A DNA stretch of 64,000 bases from Acanthaster planci (GCF_001949145.1 NW_019091360.1:1086529-1150528); one strand, 5' to 3'. Positions 51,585 through 63,352 are shown, numbered from the stretch's first letter. The notes: generated by a model not told the origin, from the sequence alone. Program-made: numbers and translations.

Positions 51585-54500
51585 GTAGATCACTTGAACA
51601 TTTGAGAGCTTGTAGCCTAGAGGTTACTGCAATTTGTTTACTGCAATTTGTCAAAATTATCCGATTTTGGGGTTTGTGATTTACTTTGTGTATCATTCCA
51701 CAAACTTGTGTTTTTTAAGATCACTGCATTGAGAAAAAAAACAAGAAAAATGCAGTTTATTTTTAACCCTCGGAGTGCAGCTCTTTTAACTTGTCTTTGA
51801 AAAATCCATGGGCCACAGGACGTTCCCAAGTGCATGTACAATGCACAGGCGTGGCTGACCTGCCGACCTGCAGTCACTGCGCGACCACTGTACATCTACA
51901 TGTTCATGTGCATGATCAACCACACAGTCATTGTTTGCCCTCCGAACATACATACGTCGGTCAAAACCCTCTACACGCTGTCAGTGCCCAGCATAAACAC
52001 TTCATAAATAAACAATATGGAAACTATCCTTGCATTTTGGGCATGAAAGTTACTGTTATTGGAAAAACAGAAAGCTAAATGTCTTGAAATGAAATACATA
52101 TCTGTGCAGTAACCGCTCAGTCCTTTTGCAGATGTCACATGGAGTGTGCGTAACTGTGTATCAACAGCTTTGGTTTTTATTTAACAGCAATGATGGATTG
52201 TGTTCCAAAGTCAAAGACAAGAATGACCAGCCCTTGTTGCTTGTTGAGAAGCTGGGTGAGCTGAACCACAAAGTCCATGTGTCTACGCTAGGAGAACTGA
52301 GCAATCTGCTGAAGGCCATAGGCAACAAGAAGATGGCAGAGGCTAGGGCCATCTTGGAAGGTATGATACCAACTTAGTGTCCCTTGATTTGATTTGAAGG
52401 AAGAGGTAATCAGGCAGGAGCCATACATTTTGACTCAATAACAGAAAAGCACATCTTACTTATTTTATTGTTATCCTGTGCATAGTGGCTGGGTGGTTAA
52501 GAGTTGGTGGCTCCTGATCATAGGGTAGAGGGTTCAAATCAATCCAGAGGGGAGGGATCAAGTCACTTTACCTCTTAACCTCTCTACACCTGAGGGTAAC
52601 AGGTACCTTTGATGAGGGGAAGATGGTTGTCATGTTGAGCCCTTTGTGTCTGGGTTGATGGCATTGAGCTCTAAATTCCCCAGGGAGTGGAGATGGTTTC
52701 AGGAACGTTCAGATGTTGTGAGCTTGATGAACATGGAACATCAGTACCTTTGAATGACAGATTGTCATGTCATTAATATAAAGTCCTTATTGAAAAATCT
52801 TGCATTAAGTATGAAATTGGGCACGAAGAATTGGTAAAATTTAAGTCTATTGGTCCCCAAACTGTTTGTTCAAATAAAGTAGTTCCACAGTAGTTCCAAA
52901 CATGATCGGTTCCAATTTAGTATTTCTTTCTCTGTTAAAGTAAGGCCCTAAGAGTATTTGCCAAAAATCATGAGAGTGCCATAAAGACCTCGGTTTAAGT
53001 ACTGAGCAGACGAAATGATGTTAGTGTGCGCCTTATAAACGGTGTATTATTATTTTTCTCTGTCGACAGCTAACAGAGACCCCGTGGCCAAGATCCTCGG
53101 GGACGGCTTTGCCACAGTAGAAGGGGAGGATAACTCCACCCTGCGCTTACTGGAGCAGACCAGCAAGGAGGCGGGGGACACTACCGCCGAGGAGAACCAG
53201 ACTAAACTCCGCCTGCTGCTCCTGGCCCAGCAGTTTGACATGGAGCTGATGAGGAACAGCATCAAGGAGCTGTCGCAGTAAGACTTCTCTCTCTTGAATT
53301 TTGCTTCAAACCACATAAAAGCTGACTTAATTTGTTCATCTTTGGTGCCGTAAACACGTACTTCTTTATCTGTGGAAAAGGAAATTTATGTGAAAAATGC
53401 ATGTGCTGTGCACCGTATACATTGTAAGCACAAATCGAAGATCACACAAATCATGTTCATTAGTGGAATGCAATCAAAATTGTTTCTCAATTTGCCGTTG
53501 TATGAGGCGGTCTTGTAGTTGAGACCCCTTAGACCCTCACAAGATCCCCACAAGACCATCATTGGACCAACACAAGACCTCCATGATATGGTCTTAAACA
53601 GTATTTACAGTCTTGTGCAATTTTACTGAAACATCATGAAGGAACAAAGATTATCTTCCTTCCCAAAGATAACCTTTATTTCAAAAACTACCTTCCTTAA
53701 GAAAAAAAAAGTCATGTTAATCTTTTATTGCTCTATTGAAGCTTTTGTGGCAGTAAATCTTTGCAAAATTTATCTGTTTTTTTGTACAAGTGGTTGGGGG
53801 AGTCAAACCGCTCTTTTTTGATTAGATAGAAACATAAATGAGTTCTCTTGAATAAATGTTACCTGTCACATGAATATTCACCTTGCAGAGAAATCCGTCT
53901 GACACCTCAGCTGGTCAACAGTGAGATCCGCCTGCTGCAATCCTTCGCTGGCACAGACAGCAGCTGTGCCCTGGAGAGAATCCAGCACATCCTGGAGTAT
54001 GAGTTTGACAATGGCTGCCATGCCCCTCCCTGGAGGCAGGTCAATGGCGACATCTGCTACCTGCTCATCAAGCCCCTGGACGGGGACGAGGTGTCGGTCA
54101 CAGCCAACACTAGTGGCTGCTATGTCAACAAGGTTGGTAGATGAGGGAAAGGGCGAGGGGTTACTTACATGAGGGCAGCGATGTCTAGTCAAACTTTGTG
54201 TTACTTTTTCTTGCATGAGTGCTTTGATGAAACTCACTACAGAGTCTGTAGCATAGCATTGGCGCTCACAATACAGTTCACTTGGCCACTGTTGGACAAT
54301 TATGTTATTCAACAATTTTCATTTAACAATTTTCAGGGAGTTACCAGCAATCTGGATGAGTCCAACTTTGATCGTGAGGGTGAGACATTCAAGGATCTGG
54401 TCAGCCTCCTATCGGCCCAGAGCAGAAAATTCCGGGACATCATCAGCAGCAAAGAGTTTGCTCTACATGAAGAGAAGAAAACGGAACAGCTGAATGCATA

Positions 54501-57500
54501 CGAGGATGCCCATGTGGACGACGAGCCTGACAAACCAATGGAGAAGGAGAAAGCAAAGGAGGAGAAAGAAGAGAAGGTCATCAAGGAAAAGGTCAGGGGT
54601 CAACAGAGGTCATGGCTACATATACAATTTAGAGTGGGACTTAGTTACTGCCCAGTGGAAATGAGATGCTTTGTAAATTTATACACTAAGCAAGAATAGG
54701 CTGGGAACCAGCCATAAAGTATTATACAAGCCATGACAGTTTGAATGGTAACCTTTTTCGCTGGAAACATTTCTTCTCCTTTGTGCAACTTGAAGCTAAC
54801 CAATTCCATACAATTAGCTTTTCAGAACAAATTTGAGCTCAAACTGTTGTGCGACTGCTGGTCAATTGTGTCTCACCAAGTGCATGTGCAATTCCGTAAT
54901 ACTTAATCAACCCTAGTCAAACTATTCAGCACCCAGTCGCAATTGCATATCTTGTTGCTTTAGGGCTTCTTATTATATTCATTTCAGTGGTTCCCTCTGC
55001 TTAATTTCAAAGAAGGCTGTTGATAACCAGCAACTCTTACCATACCCCAGGGCCTGCTTCCAAGTGGTCAACTAGATAGTCTGACCATCCATCACTTGAC
55101 TATCACAGTCACTGTTAGAACTTGCCAAAGTTGTGACTCTCTGCTCAGTACTTTCTCTTCCAGTACACTAGCTATTTTGTGTATTATACACAAGTATTTG
55201 CTGTTACGGTTGATTAATGCCTCATTGTATTACATTTTATAGTTGCTCGGTGCTCTGTGTTCAGTAGTAATAAACACCATTTGAGCAAAAATGAACAAAT
55301 ATGCCCTAGTTATACAGATGGTCATCATTTACATCTGCTGCTGTGTTCTTATCTACAGACCAAAAAAACTAAGAAGAAAACCTCTCCCAGCAAGAAGATG
55401 CAACCCACGCTGAATTGGAAGAATGAGGAGAACAAAGCCAAGCAAGAGAAAGTTGATAAACCGGAGAAGAAAGTGTCTAGGCAAGCTAGGTGAGTCTAGA
55501 GATCAGTGCACTCTAACCCCTATTGAGTATGTCTTGAGAGCTCATGAGGGAACGTGAGGTTGGGTGGTTGGAATCCAGCAGCTGGTTACATGTTGGTTCC
55601 ATTGCAGTAATAGCTTCTAATTTTAGTGGTTGGATTCTCTCTAATGCTTACAATATTGTAGCAGTGAAGAACAAAACCAATCAGTAAATTTCATATCCCA
55701 GATGCAAAGTTACTGTATTTCATTGCTTGCAGTGAGTCAGAAAGATTGTTTCCCCTGTTCTCGTGAGACACTAAGTCCTCATTGGTAGCTGCATGCATGC
55801 TTTAGTGGCTTGCACAGTCACTTATTGTGTCATACCCTATGATTATTGCAGTGACCGTAAGACCAAGACCCCAGCTCTGGAGGAGGAGTATTCAGAGAGT
55901 TCCTCAGAGAGTGAAGAGGAAGAAGAATCTACAGACCGACGCCAGGAGCAGAACTCAGATCTACCCTCAGAGTACTGGCAGATCCAGAAACTGGTCAAAT
56001 ACCTCAAGGTGAGTTTTATGGAAGGCAGACTAAGGGATGTGTTGAGCACAGAAGTCAGTCTCTGCAAGTTCCTTTTGAATGGGAATGTTTTCATGATTAT
56101 AACCCCCCCCCAAGTTTACATTTGCAGGTATTTGTCCTTATTTGTTTGCATTTGGGTGAAGGAATGTCAGTCAAGCACAACAGGAATCATGAAAACGTTC
56201 TAGAGGCAAAAGCCCAAACATGTTGCTGGATATGGTTGACTGATCATGCAGATGGCCTCCGGATATAACATGCCTGTAAAGTTAAAAGAGCCATTTTTGT
56301 AGAATCAGGGGTCAACAGAATCCACTTCCAAGGTCTGGGCTGTCCCATGAGTGATCTTTTTAGAATGTAGCATGCAAGTATTGACACTCATTACGAGTAC
56401 ATTTGGAAAGTTTGAATTTAATCTGAGAGTGCTTTGTTGTTAAAATCATTCACATTTTCATTCACATGTTGGCCTAGATGTACTGAGCAGATGTCTATTT
56501 GTGAAGTGAACATTTTTGGCCCACCTGTGTGAAAATGACTCCCAAAGGCTCAGCATGAAGGAAGTATGCATTGTGACAATAGAGGAAAGTGTGTGTGTGG
56601 GGGGAGATTGGCCACTCCAATTCTTTTAAGGTTCAATTGTTATTGTGAGAGTCCTTTTTTTTTACCCCTCAGGGAGGTAACCAGACAGCCACCGTGATTG
56701 CATTGTGTGCCATGAGAGACTTCAATCTGTCTCAAGAGACTTGTCAATTAGCTATCCGAGATGTCGGTGGACTGGATGTTCTTATCAACTTGCTAGAGAC
56801 CAACGCCATCAAGTGCAAGGTGAGCACCCATTCCTTGGGTTGTGTGGAGTTCATTTACACCAGTGAGTGTTAACAGAATACGTTGGAGAAAACTGGTGTA
56901 CGGTGCAATATTTTACATTTACATACAATGCAGTAACCACTTGATATGCCAGTAAATGACTCTCCATCATAAAGATAGCACTCCATAGGAAGAACAGCCT
57001 GTGATGTCATACATAAAAATCCACTGATTGGCCAGGGCAAGCCGTCTCTGTGCAATATCTTTGAAAAAATTATGCAGGTTTCGAAACACAGCAGTTCACT
57101 GTCATATCGTGCAGTCTGTCCACGCAGGGTAACAGTCCCATAGGAAACATACTCCACATATGTTATCATGCAGAATAGCCTTTACTGCATGTTTTGGAAA
57201 TGAGTCCTCAATAAACAAGGAAGTTCTTAACTGCACAAATTGTGTTGTAGTACTTTCTTCACGTGACTTTGAGTTATACATAATTTAGTTTTCTGTTGAA
57301 ATGTTTGAAGTCCATGACGTCATTGTGTGGGTGTAACATGGCTTTCACATGATGCCTCTGGCATTTTGAGTTTGAACAAGACCTCTCTTTGTGTCACCCA
57401 TTGGAGAGATCGCTGTCCTCAAAATTTTGTCTGCTTTTTTTGGTGGTGATTTTAGTACTGTAAGGAGACCCTTCTGTTGAATTTTTAATATATAGCCCCC

Positions 57501-60500
57501 AGAAATAAGATGAGGTCAGATTCATAGAAAAGGAATATTTACATGAAAAAATGTTACTGGTGTAAATTCTTGATTTCCAAAACCAGATTGGCTCGCTGAA
57601 GATCCTAAAGGAGATATCCCGCAATACCCAGATCCGCAAGGCCATTGCAGACCTGGGTGGCCTACAGACCATGGTGGACATCCTGGAGGCCTCCGACAAG
57701 GATCTTAAGTGTCTGTCGGCAGAGACCATTGCCAATGTGGCCAAGTTCAGAAGGGCTCGCCGCACGGTCAGGCAGCATGGAGGCATCCGTAAACTTGTGA
57801 GTTGAGGAAGTTTGTTTGTAATTAGAAAGTTTTGCTTTTGTCATCATGGAAGTGCCTAATAGCCTTCATTTGGTCATGCCCTGGATGTCAGTCATGGTTG
57901 TTGTTTTGCATTGCAAAAAACCTTTTTCTTCAAACCGAATCGTTTTGTTGAAAAACACAACTGCATTGGTTTAATATAATATATATTGATCTTTGCAAAG
58001 ACTTTCTTTGACAAAAACGGGAAACTACATTTTAGAAATGCGTGTGTATTTACAACAAGCAATAAAGAGCAATAAATATGAAAATATTTCAAGTGCAAGA
58101 AAATGTGTTTAGTAATTTAATACTCTTTTTGGTAGAGCCATGCAAAGTTTGCTTTTCTTTAGTTTTCTCCTGTCTTCCAAGCAGAGCTAATTTCTCTGAT
58201 CTCATCCAGGTGGCCTTGTTGGACTGCGCCCCCATCGGCTCCGTCCCCGTCACCCCAGAGTCTGAGAAGGATGTGGAGGTAGCCAAGTGTGGTGCCCTGG
58301 CACTGTGGAGTTGCAGCAAGAGCACCAAGAATAAACAGGCCATCCGCAAGGCCGGAGGCATCCCGCTGCTGGCCCGCCTCCTCAAGTCACGCCACGAGGA
58401 CATGCTCATCCCGGTCGTCGGCACACTGCAGGAGTGCTCCTCAGAGGTAAGGGTCATCAAGTTGCCTCTGATTTTAAAAGAATGTGTTGACCTGGGAAGC
58501 CAGCTTAGGCCAGTGGTACTTTCCTTGCCTTTATTTCTGCAGCCCAGGTTTGAATCCTGCCAAGGTCAGTAGATTGACAGGTGGGTTGGGTTTTCAGCCC
58601 CTAGCTGACTGCAGATTTTGCCCAAAATGTTATGGGGTTTCATTGGTCACACCATCAGTAAAGGATGTCAGACAAAATGTTTAAGTACTGTAGCAATCAT
58701 GACACAAAAATATGACCTGTAATTTCTGACGTGGTTTGGGAAAACTTACTTGTGACTTGATTTGACTCCGGAAAATTGACTTGAGACATGATTTGACTTA
58801 CAAAAAAATAAATGATTATTTGACATAGAAAACTGACTTGATTACAAACAAAAATGAATCTGCACTAAAAGTTTACTGAAGTATACAGGACCAATGTTGA
58901 AGCAACCATGATGAAGAATCAGCCAGAGATTTATCCTGATTTTGTCTTCCCTCACAGCATAGCTACCGTTTGGCCATTCGCACCGAGGGCATGATAGAGG
59001 ACCTGGTGAAGAACCTACACAGCGAGAACCAGGAGCTGCAGATGCACTGCGCCAGCGCCATCTTCAAGTGCGCCGAGGAGAAGGAGACCCGGGACCTGGT
59101 TCGACTGTACGGAGGCCTGGACCCGCTGGTGACCCTGCTCAACAACTCGGACAACAAGGAGCTGCTGGCCGCCGCCACGGGGGCCATCTGGAAGTGTGCT
59201 ATGAGCCCCGAGAATGTATCACGCTTCCAGGAACTCAAGGCCATTGAGCTGCTGGTGGGCTTACTCAATGAACAGCCTGAGGAGGTGGGTTGGAAATCAT
59301 TACGGGTTTGTTGAGCAATCTGTATAGGCAAACTGACAAGGTGCTTACATTGAAAGTATGAACATGAATTACAGAAATTGACTGGAGGGGATTTGAACCT
59401 GTAACCTCTATCTTATTATATTATACTGGGGCTCTACCAACCCATACTCTACAAACTAAACATTCAACCCCGTGTTGGTGGTTCTTTCCCATGTTGCAGT
59501 ATCTTGCCAGTTGGGGGGACAGTCGTCAAAAAGTTAACCTGTAAACATGATAAGCAAAATTAGCAGTGTTGCAAATGTTTGAAATGGTGAATGATTATCG
59601 CTCAATGAGGATGTTTCTTTTGTTAAGACAGGTCATCAAACCATGTAGAGAAAAACCAACAAGGTGCTCACCTCATAATTATAAAGATGAACAAAGAAAT
59701 TGATTGACATATCCAGTTCATCACTGCGTTTATGACTACATCATAGGTGTGCGCACTTTACTTGGGAAATTATGGTTAATTTCCCAACTTTCCGTTGGGT
59801 TCTAATAATTTTGTCACACCACTGTTGCAATGATGTGTGCATAATGAATCAGAACGGGATAAGTTTCTTATGTTCTTGTTGAAAACTTTCATGCCAACTG
59901 TGAGCAGTAGCCATGTTTTGCTGCAGCGTTCTAACAAGAAAGGAAACCAGGGGTTAATGTCATTGTTTAGAATTAGAATGGTAGAAAACGTGTACAAAAT
60001 TCATGTACATCTCACAGCCCTGATGTGCTGATGTTTGAGTGTTCGTGGTTCCAATATTTCCTCTGAAGTTGGCACACTTTGTGGTTTGTGCCGTCTGTTA
60101 TACAGTCCTTTCATGGGAAAAAGGCATAAAAATTTCTAAAACCCATGGCTCCAGAAATGAGATAATCTGTAGAAGACTTCCCGGCCAGCTTTCCTGGTGT
60201 CAAAATGGAGCTTTCTAATTTTCATTTACAGTGAAAGAGCCCTATGTGTTGTAAATGCCACTATAATAGTTTAGTTTGGTCATCATCATTTTTGTATGCT
60301 TAAATTTTTACGAAGCACCACGTGTATTCATTGGTGCCCATACTTTCAAAAACAGGTCTTGGTCAATGTGGTTGGAGCATTGGGAGAGTGTGCAGCGCAG
60401 GAACCCTCCAATCGCATGTCCATCCGTAAAGCAGGCGGTATCCCTCCACTGGTCAACCTACTGACGGGTACCAACCAGGCCCTCCTGGTCAATGTCACCA

Positions 60501-63352
60501 AGGCAGTCGGTGCCTGCGCTACGGAAGCTGACAACATGGGGTAAGTTGCTGTGAGTTGATCATTAGAGATGACAGATGCCCTTCTGTTGATGCTCGGAAT
60601 TGATTGTAGACACATAGTCTGGGATATTCCAATCAGATTAGCATCCACTGTTTTATCAGTGATTAAGCCAAGATAAGTTGAACTTGCAATAATGTCCAAG
60701 GGCTCAGAAAACCACATTTTAAAACCCATGGGTCCTATTTGACAATCTGAGACAACATAGTCTCTGGTAGCCTGGTTTCACGTTGGTAACTAAACAGTAA
60801 GTCCAACACTATGTGTGTCTGTCGTCAATTACAGTTTCTTAAGCGAATGTCAGCCATTAATTCTGATAAATTCACAATAACCCTGTAACCAATAAAACCT
60901 GAAATTATGTATTTGTCAGATACCATGGAAGACTTTAATCTTGTATAATTCTGAATTGGATTGGCCTTTATTCCTTAATGTCACCCAATCTAACAAAATG
61001 AGTCACAGGCTGCCTTTTAAACAAAGAAACTTGCACCATGGACTTCAGTAGGATCCCTTAATATTTTTCACCCACATAATGCTCATTTTTCATCAGGATG
61101 CCAGACTGAAAGATACATCTGAGCACAAAGCTCAGTTTGCTCTGTTTAATGCAAACTAAAACAAACTTAATGAAGGGGAAAAATAGCCTTGAGACTAAGG
61201 TTGTGGGTACATACAGGCCATCTTGAAAATTGAGGTTCCACAGGTGTGTCATGTTTGTGTCCCTGTGACACCTGACCTACGTAATCTGAAATAGAACATC
61301 AATCAAATCAACTTCAAACTGTTTTTATTTGTACAGCAGGTACATTGTAACTTGCATCAGTTTCCGTCTCTTGGAAATCAAAGAATGTGCTCTTACAAAA
61401 TCATGTCAGATGTAACAGGGACACGAAAAAATTGGACCCCAAAGAAAAGTAGCTTGATCTTTATACTACCGAGAGTGTGTGACATTCCTCTTGCAGCATC
61501 ATTGACAGACTGGACGGTGTGCGTCTTCTCTGGTCATTGCTCAAGAACCAGAACCAGCAAGTTCAGGCCAGTGCAGCCTGGGCTATCTGCCCATGCATTG
61601 AGAACGCAAAGGTAGGCCTTCACATTTCACAGTACACCGTCGCATCTGTGGACCGCTATCTACCGTTGTTGTGGTTTTTAAGACCTGCTTTTTAGATGTT
61701 AGAGTCACATACTAGCCTTCCCAAACTGTGGCAAGCTGCCAGTGCAAACAATAATTTACTAAGAATTTCCCAACCATATGTGATATACTTTCTGCAGCCT
61801 GTACAAATACTAAGTAAATACTAGTGGTTTATACCTTATTTTGCCCAGGATGCTGGTGAGATGGTGAGATCCTTTGTGGGTGGTCTAGAGCTCATTGTCA
61901 GCCTTCTCAAGTCGGATGACAGGGAGGTGTTGGCCAGCGTGTGTGCGGCTATCGCTAACATTGCAAAGGATGAGGAAAACCTAGCTGTCATCACTGATCA
62001 CGGTGTGGTGCCCATGTTGGCCAAGCTAGCCACCACTGTAAGTTTGGTCTGGATTCATGACTAGGGATAGGACCCATTGACATGGCCATTGGTAGCCAAT
62101 ATTGTGCGTAGTAAACCATATTGAAAGCCGTGGCTTCCTGTTACTGTTCACACTGACAGCAAGCACAACATGTTCCTGTTTGGAAAGTTAGTATCAACAT
62201 AATGCTTTGCAAATTGAGCGGGTTTCTGCCTTGTGTTCACACATATAAATTTTGCTCGGCATAATTACCTGTTATAACTGCTTTCTGTTGTAATTCATCT
62301 GTATAAAGGGACCTCACAGTCACTCTAATTTGATTGGCATTTATTGCTCATAGCCTTGAAACCTCCAATATCCTTTATTATCAAAGAATCCATTAGCTAA
62401 TTCTTTCAGCCACTGTTGTAGGCAGAAATTTTAGCACCACATACAGTAGGTAGTAGGAAAACTTCCGACAAAAACTGCAGTCAAATCCAGTGTTGGATCT
62501 GCTCAAAAATAAAAACTGTACATTTATCAAGTGGTGATCATTATGCCTTTCTACACAAAAGAAGGTTGATTACCAATTGTATGCCCATTGCACTGGTGTC
62601 CAATCTTGGGACAAGTGATCATGTTGCACTAGTGTGGTATCTTTTGATCAGGCCCTGTACCCTGTTGTTGTCATTTCTGAACAGACCGACGACAAGCTGA
62701 GAAGGCACCTGGCTGATGCCATCGCACGCTGCTGCATGTGGGGCAACAACCGCGTGGCGTTTGGTCAGAACAGCGCTGTGGCACCGCTGGTGCGCTACCT
62801 GAAGTCGCCCGACATCAATGTGCACCGAGCCACAGCCACAGCCTTGTTCCAGCTCTCTAGGGATCCTAATAACTGCATCACCATGCACGAGAGTGACGTG
62901 GTCAAGGTAGGAGGCAGATGTTTTTGTGACCCAAATCAGAAATATGTTTGTGATGTCTAAGCGATAACCGGGAATGTTTAAGTTTGGCCCTAAAAAATGC
63001 AGAAGAAACGGTTTCGTTACTTGAAAGAGACAAAGTACAGAGTAGTAGATGACATTGTTGACAAAAACATTTCGGTCATCAGCCTCTACTTTTCAAACGA
63101 TCCCCAGCTATGCTAGCTCCATGTTGCTAGGTTCAACAGGACCCCTTTCATTTCACACAGTGAGCCCATGCCCTACCCACAATTAAGAAAGTTAGCTTGA
63201 AGTGACAATTATTTCTTGTCTTTTTTATCTTATCTCAGCTGTTGATCGACATGGTTGGCTCGGATGACTTTGCCCTACAAGAAGCGGCAGCTGGCTGTAT
63301 CGGCAATATCAGACTACTAGCATTGGCCAATGAAAAGGCTAAATATAAATAG
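51358..63352 (+). CDS. ODAD2: ODAD2 (ARMC4) outer dynein arm docking complex subunit, 16 coding exons, 1046 codons
   Basis: ODAD2 is an armadillo-repeat protein of the axonemal docking complex that anchors outer dynein arms to doublet microtubules in motile cilia and flagella; loss in humans causes primary ciliary dyskinesia. The 16 exons listed separately sum to 3141 bases in one frame: 1046 residues plus stop, against about 1044 in human. The N-terminal block has [17 protein letters not shown], and residues 203-284 have [19 protein letters not shown] charged Lys/Glu and Ser/Glu-rich linker (about 345-445) precedes [20 protein letters not shown]. Armadillo repeats then run from about 460 to the end, with signatures such as [21 protein letters not shown] and [13 protein letters not shown]. 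The ATG at 51358 has an in-frame TAA 15 bases upstream. Armadillo exons are richer in G and C at third positions than the introns around them. Confidence 0.97.
52188..52360 (+). CDS. ODAD2: ODAD2 coding exon 2
   Basis: From acceptor TTTATTTAACAG to donor GAAG|GTATGA. It encodes [40 protein letters not shown] and [17 protein letters not shown] (residues 76-134), a conserved N-terminal ODAD2 block. Confidence 0.95.
52484..52760 (+). mobile_element. SINE family B, copy with tRNA-like head
   Basis: The head carries TGGCTGGGTGGTTAAG, an A box of tRNA-Leu type, and GAGGGTTCAAATCAATCC, a B box. The body has CTCTACACCTGAGGGTAACA, GGTACC, CCCCAGGGAGTGGAGATGG and TTTCAGGAACGTTCAGATG. These match 15590-15850 in order. 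It sits in ODAD2 intron 2, sense to the gene. Confidence 0.8.
53070..53277 (+). CDS. ODAD2: ODAD2 coding exon 3
   Basis: It encodes [20 protein letters not shown] and then a less conserved stretch ending [16 protein letters not shown] (residues 134-203). The acceptor is CTGTCGACAG; the donor CA|GTAAGA splits a Gln codon. Confidence 0.94.
53511..53618 (+). mobile_element. Partial copy of the hAT-like CACAAGACC MITE
   Basis: TTGTAGTTGAGACCCCTTAG, ACCCTCACAAGATCCCCACA, AGACCATC and CAACACAAGACCT match the left arm of 41067-41267 in order. The right arm is reduced to short GGTCTT and GTCTTGTG words. It lies in ODAD2 intron 3. Confidence 0.7.
53889..54132 (+). CDS. ODAD2: ODAD2 coding exon 4
   Basis: It encodes [20 protein letters not shown], a middle segment with [20 protein letters not shown], then [20 protein letters not shown] (residues 203-284). 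The APPWRQxxGxICYLLVKP block is strongly conserved in ODAD2. The donor is AAG|GTTGGT, weaker than the others. Confidence 0.94.
54337..54591 (+). CDS. ODAD2: ODAD2 coding exon 5
   Basis: Phase 0 at both ends. It encodes [20 protein letters not shown] and [20 protein letters not shown], then an Asp/Glu/Lys-rich tail (residues 285-369). The start aligns with the vertebrate YKNLVTFLREKSPKF region; the charged tail is likely a flexible linker. Confidence 0.92.
55359..55489 (+). CDS. ODAD2: ODAD2 coding exon 6 (Lys-rich linker)
   Basis: It encodes [39 protein letters not shown] and SRQAR (residues 370-413). The only conserved core is QPTLNWK; vertebrate ODAD2 has EPSLNWK here. Acceptor TTATCTACAG, donor TAG|GTGAGT. 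Confidence 0.9.
55852..56008 (+). CDS. ODAD2: ODAD2 coding exon 7
   Basis: An acidic run [20 protein letters not shown] is followed by [19 protein letters not shown] (residues 413-465). The second part is almost identical to human ODAD2 and marks the entry to the armadillo domain. Confidence 0.95.
56673..56819 (+). CDS. ODAD2: ODAD2 coding exon 8 (first armadillo repeat)
   Basis: Phase 0 at both ends. It encodes [40 protein letters not shown] and LETNAIKCK (residues 466-514), close to identical to vertebrate ODAD2. Confidence 0.97.
57587..57796 (+). CDS. ODAD2: ODAD2 coding exon 9 (armadillo)
   Basis: It encodes [60 protein letters not shown] and [10 protein letters not shown] (residues 515-584), between acceptor TTCCAAAACCAG and donor CTT|GTGAGT. 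Confidence 0.97.
58210..58446 (+). CDS. ODAD2: ODAD2 coding exon 10 (armadillo)
   Basis: It encodes [60 protein letters not shown] and [15 protein letters not shown] (residues 585-663). The residues around VTPESEK are a lineage-variable loop in the family. Confidence 0.97.
58500..58650 (+). mobile_element. tRNA-derived SINE family A, copy 3 (diverged)
   Basis: TTAGGCCAGTGGTACTTTCC, CCCAGGTTTGAATCCTGCC (B-box-like) and GGTGGGTTGGGTTTTCAGCC, then CCTAGCTGACT, are collinear with 17690-18010. It lies in ODAD2 intron 10. Confidence 0.7.
58725..58850 (+). repeat. GACTT-word array in ODAD2 intron 10
   Basis: ACTTGTGACTTGATTTGACT, ATTGACTTGAGACATGATTT and AAACTGACTTGATTAC are the reverse-strand form of the AAGTC words seen at 20.4-21.4, 24.6 and 28.1 kb. 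Confidence 0.6.
58958..59284 (+). CDS. ODAD2: ODAD2 coding exon 11 (armadillo, largest exon)
   Basis: A 109-codon exon (residues 664-772). Its blocks include [60 protein letters not shown] and [20 protein letters not shown]. The donor is GAG|GTGGGT. Confidence 0.97.
59381..59455 (-). mobile_element. tRNA-like SINE relic
   Basis: Read on - : TTGGTAGAGCCCCAG, an A box, and AGGTTACAGGTTCAAATCCC, with a B box, at tRNA spacing. I could not build a full cloverleaf and no pol III terminator follows closely, so a degenerate SINE head is more likely than a tRNA gene. Confidence 0.4.
60356..60540 (+). CDS. ODAD2: ODAD2 coding exon 12 (armadillo)
   Basis: It encodes [40 protein letters not shown] and [20 protein letters not shown] (residues 773-834), ending two bases into a Gly codon before GTAAGT. 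Confidence 0.97.
61497..61611 (+). CDS. ODAD2: ODAD2 coding exon 13 (armadillo)
   Basis: It encodes [20 protein letters not shown] and [18 protein letters not shown] (residues 834-872). The acceptor is TTCCTCTTGCAG; the donor AAG|GTAGGC. Confidence 0.97.
61849..62037 (+). CDS. ODAD2: ODAD2 coding exon 14 (armadillo)
   Basis: It encodes [40 protein letters not shown] and [20 protein letters not shown] (residues 873-935), nearly identical to vertebrate ODAD2. Confidence 0.98.
62038..63238 (+). other. ODAD2 introns 14 and 15
   Basis: Introns 62038-62684 and 62907-63238. No embedded gene or repeat was recognised. Confidence 0.6.
62685..62906 (+). CDS. ODAD2: ODAD2 coding exon 15 (armadillo)
   Basis: It encodes [60 protein letters not shown] and [14 protein letters not shown] (residues 936-1009). 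Confidence 0.98.
63239..63352 (+). CDS. ODAD2: ODAD2 terminal coding exon 16
   Basis: From acceptor TCTTATCTCAG it encodes [20 protein letters not shown] and [17 protein letters not shown] (residues 1010-1046), then TAG at 63350-63352. Vertebrate ODAD2 ends in the same RRLALATEKARYT pattern. Confidence 0.97.
   Translation: MLIDMVGSDDFALQEAAAGCIGNIRLLALANEKAKYK

Larger units (their letters stand above)
51585..53888 (+). other. ODAD2 introns 1-3
   Basis: Introns 51585-52187, 52361-53069 and 53278-53888. They contain the SINE at 52484-52760 and the partial MITE at 53511-53618, and otherwise nothing I can support. Confidence 0.7.
54592..57586 (+). other. ODAD2 introns 5-8
   Basis: Introns 54592-55358, 55490-55851, 56009-56672 and 56820-57586. 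No embedded gene or repeat family was recognised. A - strand open frame of 99 codons at 56870-57169 has no recognisable pattern. Confidence 0.6.
59285..61496 (+). other. ODAD2 introns 11 and 12
   Basis: Introns 59285-60355 and 60541-61496. The only feature recognised is the tRNA-like sequence at 59381-59455. Confidence 0.6.

Noticed and set aside
51190-51696. 168-codon open frame on the - strand
   Set aside because: It is antisense to ODAD2 exon 1 and its flanks. The + strand frame matches ODAD2 clearly, and the antisense peptide has no recognisable pattern.
53878-54315. 145-codon open frame on the - strand
   Set aside because: Antisense to ODAD2 exon 4; its openness follows from the codon bias of the true exon.
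58089-58460. 123-codon open frame on the - strand
   Set aside because: Antisense to ODAD2 exon 10. Similar antisense frames at 57394-57786, 58963-59331 and 62619-62888 were rejected for the same reason.
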